In this document: positions 36,601 to 48,600 of the stretch, piece after piece
How positions within the stretch are numbered: position 1 is the first letter of the stretch
Layout of the letters: each line of letters starts with the position of its first letter
NCBI RefSeq assembly: GCF_018691265.1
Contig: NW_024881313.1
Span: 40,772,512-40,836,511, forward strand
Length of the DNA: 64,000 nucleotides
Reading direction: 5' to 3'
Source: Tyto alba
Lineage: Eukaryota; Chordata; Aves; Strigiformes; Tytonidae
Notes under the pieces: model-generated
What the model was told of the DNA's origin: nothing
What the model saw: only the letters and a program-made list of their open reading frames with translations
Databases searched by the model: none
Position numbers and translations under genes: made by a program

Positions 36601-39600
36601 AAAGATAGCCGAAGTGGAAAGTGAGGAGAAGGTTCCTGACCACGTGAAATTCTAGAAGAGCTTCACAATAGGCATGGTGGGGTCAAATGAGCTTGCTTTA
36701 ATACAAAGCTTGCATGCTTATAAAGGGATTATATGACGCTGCTATCTGCTGTAACAGGTATAACCTTGGAGGCCCCTTCCACACCTCTCTGCCTAGGATT
36801 CTGACTGGAAGGTTCCTGACAGCTGTCAGTGACTAGAGGACAGGCAAGCTCTGCAGCACAAAAGCCAAGCTGCTCTACATGCAGGATGGATATGATGTCA
36901 CTTGTTAGCAGTGATGGCTCATTGTCTTTTAATTTTGAGAATCTTACAAATGCAAAGCTAATAATCAGACTTACGAGGCAGTAATTTAGAAGATGGGTGT
37001 GTACCACAGTGGGTCAGTCTGCCTTCTACACCACCTTTAATGAACAGTAATTACCTGTCTCTCAGGGCATGGTTTCTAATCTCCTCCACTAGCTGGAAGA
37101 CGCGGGAGAGGGGTGAACGAAATACATCGACAGCGAGGAAGTTCTTCTGCCATGGGGAGACGGTAGCTTTCACAAAGATCTGCTGAATGTAGGCCACAGG
37201 AGCACCAACATACTGTGGGGCAAACCAGAGGGAGAATGAAAACACACGCTGAGTGGGAAGCTGCTTAGCAGAATCAGACCACAGCTTGGCAACCTCTCAG
37301 GAAGGGGTTTGCCAGACTATATTTTCCTTTCCCAAATTAGAGGTGAAACATGACAGCACTAACTTAGCAAGAACAAAAAGAGTCTGTTTCTCGAAGAGGC
37401 GAAACGCCACTGACCATTTTGGCACCAGTCTGTTGCGCTGCTTTGTGAGGCAGAGGCTCCTGGCTCCTGCTGAATTTGGTACTGCAGTGGAAGGCAGGAG
37501 CAGGGACTCACAGATGCCTCTCACAGCGCTGCGGTTCCCCCAACCTGTGCTGATTCTGCTGTGCGCCACTTAAACCTCCCTGGTCTCTGTGCCCAGGCTG
37601 CTGACCCTGCTCAGGGGACTGCAGCGCTGACATGCCGGGGCAGCCAGAACTTTTGTGCTCTGCTAGCTGAACTAGGCAATAAAGCAGAAAGGAAGATTTA
37701 ATCAGCCAGCAGCAGCCCCAGTTAACAGCAAAGCGCAAAAGGCCCTCAGTGGCACCAGGGAGCGTAGAAGGCAGCAAACGATTTCAATCACAGTGAGAAG
37801 AGCACACATGGAGAGAGTAGAGAGCTGGAGGCACCACAAGCATTAAGCCAACAGGTAACTTCTACTTAAGAGAGACCCTGGAATAAAAAAGAACAACTCA
37901 AGTTACAAAGGATGGTATTAGAGTTGTTTCCTCACTTCCTGGGCCAGGTTATCAGCCTTCTTGGAAAGCATCTGGGTTCCAATTTGCTCATAGAAAAGAG
38001 AAGTTAATTCCTTACCCTTAACATAAACATCTAAGTCCCATTTACCTGCATGATACATATCAGCCAATTAAAAAACAAAACAAAACAAAAAAACAAAACA
38101 AAACAACAAAAAACAAAAACAAAAACAAAACAAAACAACAAACCCAAACCCCACCTGTAGATTATACTCAGTTCACCAGGTTCCTCAAGCATCCCTACAC
38201 TCCCTAGACCACACTGTAGTAGCTAGCTCCACAGACAGCATCTTTGCCTGCCTGAACCAAAATTCAAATGAAAAATTCTTGATTGTGACCTTAAGAAAAA
38301 AGCCTGTGTCTTGGGAGGTGAAGCCTAGACTACCTACATCATCAGAAAAAACCCACCCGCTCGATGCATTATTTTTAAAGGCAAAGGAAAGAAAAATGCA
38401 AGAGTTGAGGAGCTTCTTCCACCTCCAGGCCAGAGAGACATTCCCATTCTGACGGCTAGTTAGGGATCTTGGAAGGATAAGCTGGTTGACAGCCAGAATC
38501 CAGATCCCTTCAGAGAGAGGCTGACAATACCAAAACCACCATCACGACGACTGGTGGCATCTCCACAGACAGTTACAGCAGCAAAGGCTGACTAAATGCT
38601 ACTCTCAGCCCTCCCAGGAGGCCAAGGGCAGGTGTGTGAAGTGGTGTCAGCAGGAGGCTGCTTCTGCTCGAGGGGCACCGCATGCTTTTGTATCGCATTA
38701 GGAAATTGGGGCCTGTTGTGCCAGAACCCATCATTAAACTTATTTAAAACCCAATAGTGCTTTAAAAAGCGTACTACTTGCCTTAGATAAAGTTATCCTT
38801 GAAAGATGGGCTCTTAAACAGAGTTGCAAAGCTTTTAACTATTGCGAATGCCTAGCATCCATTTTTCTGACAGAGAAAGACTAATACAAGACAAACACAA
38901 CCTAAACTTAGCAGTTACACAAAGCAACACGTCACCAGAAATGTTCTGTTGATTACAGCAAAGCCTAGGTAAGACAACAGGGATGTTTCACCGCCTCATC
39001 TGCCCCCAGGCCCCCGCCCCACGGGCACCCAGCCACCCCAGAGCAGGACTCACCCAGTCGGGACGCTCGCCGAGGTCCCCTTGCTGCAGACCCACCTCTG
39101 GAGAGGGGGGAGAGTAATCCTTCACGGGGGTGCTGTACTCCACAGGTCCTGTTCCAGGCAGCGGCAGCTTCAGCAGCGGGTAACTATGGTTAAGGCATAA
39201 GCAAGAAACATTGTGCTTAGGGGTTTGGTTTTGTTTTTTTTGTGTCTTTTTTTTTTTTTTTTTTAAAAACTAGGCTTTTAGACAGAAGAGCTCAAAAAAT
39301 GAATGAGCCATGAAAAATGAGCTCACTCCTGCTAAATCCAACCTCTGCAGGACGGGAGACACAGCTGCAATACAGGAGGGCTTTAGCTGTCATAGGAACC
39401 ATTTGATGTGTTTCCCCCACACGAGACAGAATTGGTCTTTCTCCTTTGGAAAGGGATAACTGAAAGTCCTGAGAGAAAAAGAAGGGAAGTTTTTGCAGGA
39501 CCTCACCTGAATTACTGTCCATCACCTGAAAATTAGCAGTGCTAAAATCATTAAGTACAGCCACACCTCTGCTATTCTGTAGTCCCCACAAAAAAAAAAA

Positions 39601-42600
39601 AGAAGACACATTCATTGTATTCAGATGGCTGCTTTCCTGGCCCAAACCCTATACTAATCACCTAATTTTCCGCATTAAGATTTAAACAATTTCTAATATT
39701 TATCATTAACTTCATTAGTCCTCAGAGCACTTTCAACAGTAGCAATGAGACACCAAAACAACTATGAAATATTTATCTTCTTGCTCCTTTGCTACTACAA
39801 TCTTCAAATGATTGTAGCAGCTAACCCACAACAAAGACTTGAAACTACTTGGAAGTTGAGAAACCGAGGTTTCAGAGAGTTTACAATAGAGTTTTTAGCT
39901 CCGGAGGTTCTGAAAACTGATTAGAACCATATCAGAATTGAACTGGTGGAAAAAGTAAGACTGCTGTTAGAGATTTCGGCCAACAAGTGGGAATTGTCAG
40001 CACCAAAATGAACCAGAGACATGACACTCCTGGGCTTTTTGTTGCCTGATGCACAACCACCTATCGGGCCTTAAATTTCTGACCTATTTTCCCACTTACA
40101 GCTAGCTGAACTTCTCTTGCCAGAATAAATATAAAGGCTTTGGAATTGTTTTCATGCAATATTTTGCCCACTTAGTTGGGATCAACTTTAATCATCAAAG
40201 GTGGAGGGGACAAGCAACAGATAAAAACAAAGTTTCAGACTGAACAACAAAAGGCTGAGAAAAACCAATGAAATTAGAAGCAAAGCTTGGTGGATTTGCT
40301 ATTTTATTAGTCTGACAAAAATACAACATCTAATTATCATCACTTCATTGTGCAATGGGAGGAAAAAAGAATAATAAAATCATGTAACACATCAGAAGTG
40401 AAAATGCCCCACAAAAGCCACAATCTAGAGACACAGCTCAGCCTCTTTTCTCTCACAATCAGCAATCAGTTTTAGTCCTTCTAAACGACACGTAGCACCT
40501 GCTTGTCACAAATGATCTGCTGAAAACAAAAGCCTGGGGAAGACAGATACAGCAATCATCCTGCGCCTGATGGAGGCTGAGAGACATAAATTAAAATAGT
40601 AAAATCGAGTATATGCGATGAACAAAGCAGAATGAGTTGAACAGGTGACTGAGGAAGAACGATTTTTTCATTAAATGATTCTGATGTTGATGCCTGAGCG
40701 TGCCCAGAAATCTAAGGAAAACACTTCAGATTCATGCTATCTGGAGCTGGGTCTCCCTGTGCGATCACCTGTCAGTTTTAAGGACTCAGAACAATAATCT
40801 TATATGGAACTTAACTCATTTAAAATTAGAGGCACCGTATCTAAACGGCCACCTGCAGGAGCTACAACGGGACGGGCTGGTTTTGCCTCCCGGGCACCGG
40901 TGGAGCAGCTCAGGCTGCAGGAGTGACCTTGCTGCTTCTCTGCCTGAAGCTTCAGCTCAGACCAGGCTACGGCCAGAGAGGCCGAAAGGAGCAGCGCCCG
41001 CTGCCGCACCTCCACGGGGAGCCCCGGTACCCCGGGAGCAACAGAGCTGGTGGCCAATCTCCCGAGTGCGCGGCCAGAGGCCACAGCCACGGCACCGCAA
41101 CGGGCGATGGAAACACTGAGCTCTTCCAGATAACGGCGATGGAAAACTGCCCGTGAGGCAGCCCCGTGCGCTGGCAGCCCAGAACCCACCCGTGCCCTGG
41201 GCTGCAGCCAGAGCAGGGGGGGCAGCAGGGCCAGGGAGGGGATTGTCCCCCTCTGCTCCGCTCTGGGGAGACCCCCCTGCAGTGCTGGGGCCAGCTCGGG
41301 GGCCCCCAACAGCAGAAGGACCCGGAGCTGCTCGAGCGGGGCCAGAGGAGGCCACGGAGATGCTGGGGGGGCTGGAGCAGCTCCCCTGGGGGGCCGGGCT
41401 GAGAGAGTTGGGGGGGTTCAGCCTGGAGAAGAGAAGGCTCCGGGGGGACCCTGAGAGTGGCCTCCCAGGGCTTAAAGGGGGGACAGGAAAGGTGGGGGGG
41501 GACTCTAGATCAGGGGGTGTGGGGGTGGGACGAGGGGGGACGGGTTTAAGCTGCCAGAGGGGAGATTTAGGTGAGATCTAAGGCAGAAATTGTTCCCTGT
41601 GCTGGGGGGGAGGTGCTGGCCCAGGGTGCCCAGAGCAGCTGTGGGTGCCCCCTCCCTGGAAGGGTTCAAGGCCAGGTTGGACGGGGCTGGGAGCCCCCTG
41701 GGCTGGGGGAAGGGGGCCCTGCCCCGGGCAGGGGGGTTGGGATTAGATGGTCTTTAAGGTCCCTTCCAACCCAAACCATTCGAACATTCTACATTTTACC
41801 AGAACTAGAAGAGCTGTGGCAGCTGTGTTGCCAGAAAATACTGATTGACACCCATCAGGAACAGGACTTCCCAGCAGATTGTCTGGCACACCAAAAATAG
41901 CTGAAGCTATTTTTTATTATAATCTCCACCTTTAGCAACTATCTTCAGAGAACAGGCCCCACAGGATATGCACATTTAAAAAGACTCAAATAAAAGGTTA
42001 AAAACAAACTTTTTTGTCTCTACACACCTATGTTCAGCTCTTACAGTTCTTCCTGCAACATGATCTAGATAGTGTAGATTGCTCATGGTATTGTTTTGCA
42101 GCAGAGCTCGGGAACAAGACCTACTACTGGTACCCTTTTCAAAAGCTCCCTCGTCTTGAGTCAACTACAACAGAAATTTATGTCCCCGTAAGGGAAGCTG
42201 GAATATACCTTTACTTATGTCACAGTGATATTTGACAATTCATGTTTATGAAGGGTTTTGAGAATGCCTGATGGAAGAACACACAAAGTACGCATTCTAG
42301 ATTACATGTATTGCACATTATTTCAGGAAGATGCTAAAACATTAGTTCTTGAATTTATTTAGCCTTATAGAGGCATGTGATACCAGCTGATCTTGTCAGT
42401 GACACCTGAGACAGACTGACAGCAGAGATAAAAAAAGGACAGAGTGAGAAAGAACCACCCAGTGAGACAGAAATTCACTACACCTACTACTTCATACATC
42501 AACCTTAGAGCATCTTTTAAGTAAAGAGATACTTAAAAGCAAAGCAAAACAAGAGCTGCAGCCGTGTTGTCAGAAGCATCCTGGCTTCCCACAGATGCCA

Positions 42601-45600
42601 AATGCTGCAAGGACTGCGAGATGTGACAGGCCTAGGTCCTCCCCACGTGCACTTCTTCCCACAGGCGAGAACTGCTCCCAGTGAGCTACAGGCAAGTGAT
42701 TTCTAGCACTCGGGTTTAAATCTTCTCGCATTTCTCTGTTAGAGTTTTTTTTTGACCATCAAGGAAAGAGGTGAACACCAGAATGGAAAGCACAGAGAAA
42801 GGAAGGAAGAAAAGTAGGATCTAAAACAGATGACGGGAAAGCTCAAAAAAAAGTTTTGGTTTTGAGAAGGGTTCTTTTTTTTTAGGTATTCTGTAACAGC
42901 GCACCCTGACACCTTCCTGCAAATCCAAAATGAAGTAAATATAGATCATCTACAAGTTGGTATTGCTGAATTCAAGCAAGAGTACGTTTTAGTTACCAAG
43001 CATGAGGTAGGTTCAAGCAAAAATCTTCATCCAACTACTTTACATATTTTCAAGACAGCTTAGAGGGCCAAGATGGAGAACTGCCAGGTCAGCCCGAAGC
43101 AGCTGGCAACTCCCCAGAACTGCAAACCCTACAATTGCATATTCCTCCTCCTCAGAACCAAAGCGGAGATCTCCACCGCCCCAGAAGAGTCTTCAGCTGG
43201 TGACTACGAAGGAAAGCACAGAGCTACCAGGTCTTAAGTAACAGGGAAGGTGGTGGTATATTGCCTTAAAATAGCTACCACCTCCATACTGCAGAACAAG
43301 CTTTCAGCCTGTTTCCAGCCTCAACTATCACAAAGATAGAACAACCTGAAATCCCATTACTAAAGATATGAAATTTGATACAGGGTCTTGCCAGAGGGTA
43401 GAGAAGGCCAGATATTTGGCAGCAACAGTTCCCTTTTCAGCCTTAGTAAGCACATAAACAAACCTGTTTCTGGATAAATGATGTTTGCTTTGCCCTGTTT
43501 CCCACTGACAGGACCCTCATAAATCTCCACTGCAGAAGTGAAAGATTCTCCCTGCTTTGTGCTGCCACTTCCCCTTCTTCTGCAAAGCAGAATAGAGGCC
43601 TGGTTACACAGAACTTGCTTCTGGTTTCATCATGCAGTCCCACGGGAGACTGTATTCCCTGTGGGTCTGGAACATGAAGAGGCTGATAGCAACTCAGCTC
43701 CTCTGGTTATCACGCAAGATAGCACAAACCTGTAAGATGGTGACATTTTCTTTCTAATAAGAAATACATGTGTGCACACACACACACACAGGAGGGCTCT
43801 GGTTCCAGTCAATTCTACAGCAGCAGAACCTCGTCCTTCAGTCAAATAATGAACACCTGCAAAGACTCATCCTGTTTAATTATTCTAAACCTGCTTCACA
43901 GAGTCAACTGTTTGATTTTAAATACTTACTTGGACTAAAAACAATTCTTCAGAACTACACAGGAATTTCAAATTTACCCTGATTACCAGATTTATAGGCA
44001 TCATCTGTTCTTCTCTGAGCTGGGGAGGAGGAACTACTCTTGTGGCAGATAGGCTTAAATGGCACTCTCATTCTACTGAAGAAAAAAATGCAGATCCTAA
44101 TGCAGATCTATTTAAGTGGGATGATGAAAATGAATGTCACCTACAAAGGGAGATACAGTAAAACAAGTTAACTAACAAGCCCTACATCTGTCAATAGCTA
44201 GTTCAGCAGAAAATCTTCCCTCTGAAGTGAAGACTAACTTGGATTTTCAGGCTTTGATTAAAACTATAGAGTAAGAATGAGTCATAGGAATTTTTGCTTT
44301 TGCTTTGAATATTAATTTATTAACAAAACCAGATATTCTATGTCTTGTCTATAGGTGACATTGAAAAGTGTCTACACAAAATACTCCCAAGGTTAAAGAT
44401 CCATTCAAACTACGTACAGCAGACACTCTACCTGATCCTTGACACCTGCCCCTTCTGGAACAGGAGAAACCACTCGCGTGCTAACTGCTGTCACATTGAT
44501 TGAGAACCAGAACTGATGCTGGATAAATTGCTGACCACATGGTTTATTTCAGCTTTTAAAAACCACTATCTGAACACAAAGATGGTCAAGTTTTACTGAG
44601 GTGTGGGGGAAGAAAACGAGAACAACTGAGTTAATTTCTTCTGCAGCAGTTTTACAAGCTGTCCTTGATTCTAGGTATGCACAGGTGCAGAAGGTGACGG
44701 TCGTTTCACCTCTCCCTTTCAAGAACTCAGGATTTAAGATCCACCCTTGCTTGCTTGAACAACGCAATATATTTATTTATTAAACATGTTTAAGGCTGAA
44801 GAACACAGAATGCTTCCTCTGTGCTCTACCACCTTCTTTTTCCAGCCACTTCTTCAGGGACAGGGGACTAACCTTCTCAGCAACATGGAGGATGTTATTA
44901 GCACCTTCCCTGTTGATAGAAGTGTGTATGAAACCACTGGATCACTTATGTATCACCTTTCCTCATTACAAAGACCTGTAGTTCCTACTAGTTAATTGGT
45001 CCATGCTTGGTTTGGACACTAACCTGCATTACTACACGAACAGTGCTGAGGATCTGCTACCAATCATGCTGGAAAGAAACACTGCCTAAATGAGCTTTCT
45101 ACCTTGAAGGTGGGCCTTGATTATTTTCACCAGCTTCTTTCTCCACATTTCAGCACATTTCTCACTTGTTTTTGCAGTGAGGTGGCTGAGATGAATCAGC
45201 AAGATCTGTCCTAAGAAAACTGAATGCTTCTGAAGAGCTCAAACAAATTAAATTCCAGCAGTAAATTGGTGCCAAAACCCATTACCCAGAGTCCTCATGA
45301 TACGACTGCAGGAAAAAAGGCATATGTGACACTGTGGCCATTAAAAAGTTCCTCCCCCCAGCCAACAGGAAGCTTCCCCAGGAGGTGGCCATCCGACAGC
45401 TCCCGTGAGCCAGCGGTGTGCAGCGGCTCCTGCCGACAGCACCCAACCCACACCGGCCAGTTTCGCATTTATTCAGATGGACATAGTCTAAAACAACTAT
45501 ACAGACAGCTAGCTGTGCTGGGTCAGACCAAGGATCCATCCACCCTGCAGCCAATAGCAGCCACCTTGGAAAGAGCAGAAGAGGGTGAGCCTATAATGCA

Positions 45601-48600
45601 TGAAACGCCCACCACATGACATAGCTCCAGGACTTAACTTTAATCTAAAGTGAGTTAGCGTATTAGCCAAAAAATTCATTTTCCCAAATAACTGCAACAA
45701 CACTTTTCAAGTTTCCTGCCCCACCCCACAGAGAGCAATCAGTTGGATCGCTTCTGTCTTCCTGCTATTTAATACCATTTTATATCATAGAATCCTAGAA
45801 TGTTTCAGGTTGGAAGGGCCCTCAAAGCCCCCCCAGTGCCCCCCCCTGCCCCGGGCAGGGCCCCCTTCCCCCAGCCCAGGGGGCTCCCAGCCCCGTCCAA
45901 CCTGGCCTTGAACCCTTCCAGGGAGGGGGCACCCACAGCTGCTCTGGGCACCCCGGGCCAGCACCTCACCTCCTTGACATATTCAGGCAACTTGATTAAA
46001 AAAGGAATTACAGTTGTTTCATTGGCCTTGGCACCTGCCCTCCCCTCCCCCAAATATAAAATTTTACTGTATCTGATGAAAAGACTTGTTCAGAAGGATT
46101 CTTGTGCAGTACAATCTGCAAAAGCTACTGAGTATCTTGTTCCAGGTTTACACAGTCATAGTCCCTATTTGTTAAGGGATTAGCGTTCAACAGCTACAGT
46201 TGCACAAGCCACAGAGCTAACAGCTGTGTGCAGCCACATACCACAAATATAAGATTATTCCACACAGAGCAAACAAATAGGAGGCATCTCGGACTTCTAA
46301 GGATATTTATCAAGTGCTCAGTGTAGAGAACAGCTCCTGAATTTGAGCTCTGGCAAGAAAATACCCAAATTATACAACGAGCCAAAGAATCTGAAATACT
46401 TGGTAATGCAGCTTCACTCTAAGTGGATATAAGTTTTATTTTGTGTTTTAAATGCATGAATAATATGTGGACTGCAACTGCAAAGCTACCTAGCCCCAAG
46501 AAATCAGGAGTTCCTTGCAAATCATCTGCTAACAAGGATAGGTGTTCCCTTTAGCACCACTTCCTTTTCCAGCTTGGAAAAAAGCAGAAGACAGAAGGGA
46601 GGAAGCATGGGGGGGGAAGGGAACACTCCTAACACCTTGATAAATCCACAAGACTCTTACAACACTGGAGGAACTGAAAAGGGAGCTTAAAAACGACGCT
46701 GCTAAATCGTTTTGCATTGCACATCTCCTTTATAAACTCCACAGGCAGGCTAGGAAGCACCCAGACCTGGCCAGCAGCTCTGGAGCTGGCTCAGAGCCGT
46801 GTCCAGGTGGCTCCTGAGTTATCTCCAAGGATGGAGCCTCCACCACCTCTCTGGGATACCTGCTCCAATGGCTAACAACCTCAAAGTAAATAGTATTTTC
46901 TTATGCGTAAGCAGAATCTCTTGTGTTTCAGCGTGTGTCCGTGGGCTCATGGCCTGTCACTGGGCACCTGCTGAGTGGTGAGCCCAGCTCAGGTCTCTTT
47001 ACACCCTCTCTTTGTATATTTGTGTACGGTGGTAAGCTCTCCCGAGCCTTCTCTTCTCCAGGCTGAACAGTCCCAGTTCTCTCAGCCTTTCCTCCCAGGA
47101 GAAATGCTCCAGTCCCTTCATCATCTTCATGGCCCTTTGCTGGACTTCCTCGACTAATTCCATGTCCTCCTTTTACCGGGAAGCCCAGCACTGGACCCAG
47201 CACTCCAGGTGTGGGCTCACCAGTGCTGAGCAGAAGGGAAGCATCACCCCGACCTGCTGGCAACCCTCTCCCTAACACAGCCCGGGGTGCTGGGGACAGT
47301 CGCTGCCATGAGGGTTGAGGTGGCTCCTGTCCTGCTTGGTGTCCAGAGGGGCCTGTTCTGCAAAGCTGCTTTCAGACACCTGATCCCGAGCCAGGGTTAT
47401 TCTTCCTTTTGTGTTTCCTTGTGTCGAACCTCACGAGGTTCATCTCTGCCCACGCAACCATCCGGTGTACCAGCCACTCTTTCCAGTTTTCATCCAGCCA
47501 CTCTATCCAGTTTTCCACTTTCTAGCTCACGATACATGAAGTTTCTATCATCTCCAAACTTGCCGAGGGTGCAGTCCACCCCATCACCCAGGTCAACAGT
47601 GACGTCAGACCTCCAGCTCAAACTAAGAGGAAATCTTGAAGACCTCAACCCCAAACTAACCTTCCAATAAATATTTCAGTGTCCTGTGCATGGATATCCT
47701 GTCAGAGTTCAGTCTTACCACACTGAAACGCTCGAGTGTAGGAGGGCTGCACTCTGGAATAGCTTTGACCCAGTTAGTAATGCCATTTCTCAAGCCAGAA
47801 TTAACACCTAGTCAACAGCAGTTAACACAGAACTGGAACTGAAACATCCCTGAAAATTCCTTCGAAAGAAGGAACACCTTACCCAAAGCACAGTCCAATT
47901 TTTTGCCAAGGTACACTTGCTGTCAAAGAGCGTCACAGTATTTCTATAAACCCTGTCTCTCCTAGGGCCATGACACGCTTTTCCAATGAGTTACTCAAAC
48001 TCATTATTCCCTTTGTGTTTGGTGGTATCTGGGACAAATTTCTGCAGTCCAAGGTAATCAATAACTGCTGAATCTCAGATACCAGCACCGAGCAATGCAG
48101 ACACTTCCACTAATACACGGTTAGAAGTAACTAATCTGCCAAAGACAACCTGGTTTGAAGCTTCAAGGAATATATGAAGAGTGATTATATATATAAAAGT
48201 GCCTCATTTTGTACATAATAGAGTCCCCCCCCCCCTTTCCTGTCCCCCCTTTAAGCCCTGGGAGGCCGCTCGAAGGGCTCCCCGGAGCCTTCTCTTCTCC
48301 AGGCTGAACCCCCCAACTCTCTCAGCCCGGCCCCCCAGGGGAGCTGCTCCAGCCCCCCCAGCATCTCCGTGGCCTCCTCTGGCCCCGCTCGAGCAGCTCC
48401 GGGTCCTTCTGCTGTTGGGGGCCCCCGAGCTGGCCCCAGCACTGCAGGGGGGTCTCCCCAGAGCGGAGCAGAGGGGGACAATCCCCTCCCTGGCCCTGCT
48501 GCCCCCCCTGCTCTGGCTGCAGCCCAGGGCACGGGTGGGTTCTGGGCTGCCAGCGCACGGGGCTGCCTCACGGTCAGTTTTCCCCCCACCAGCCCCCCCA

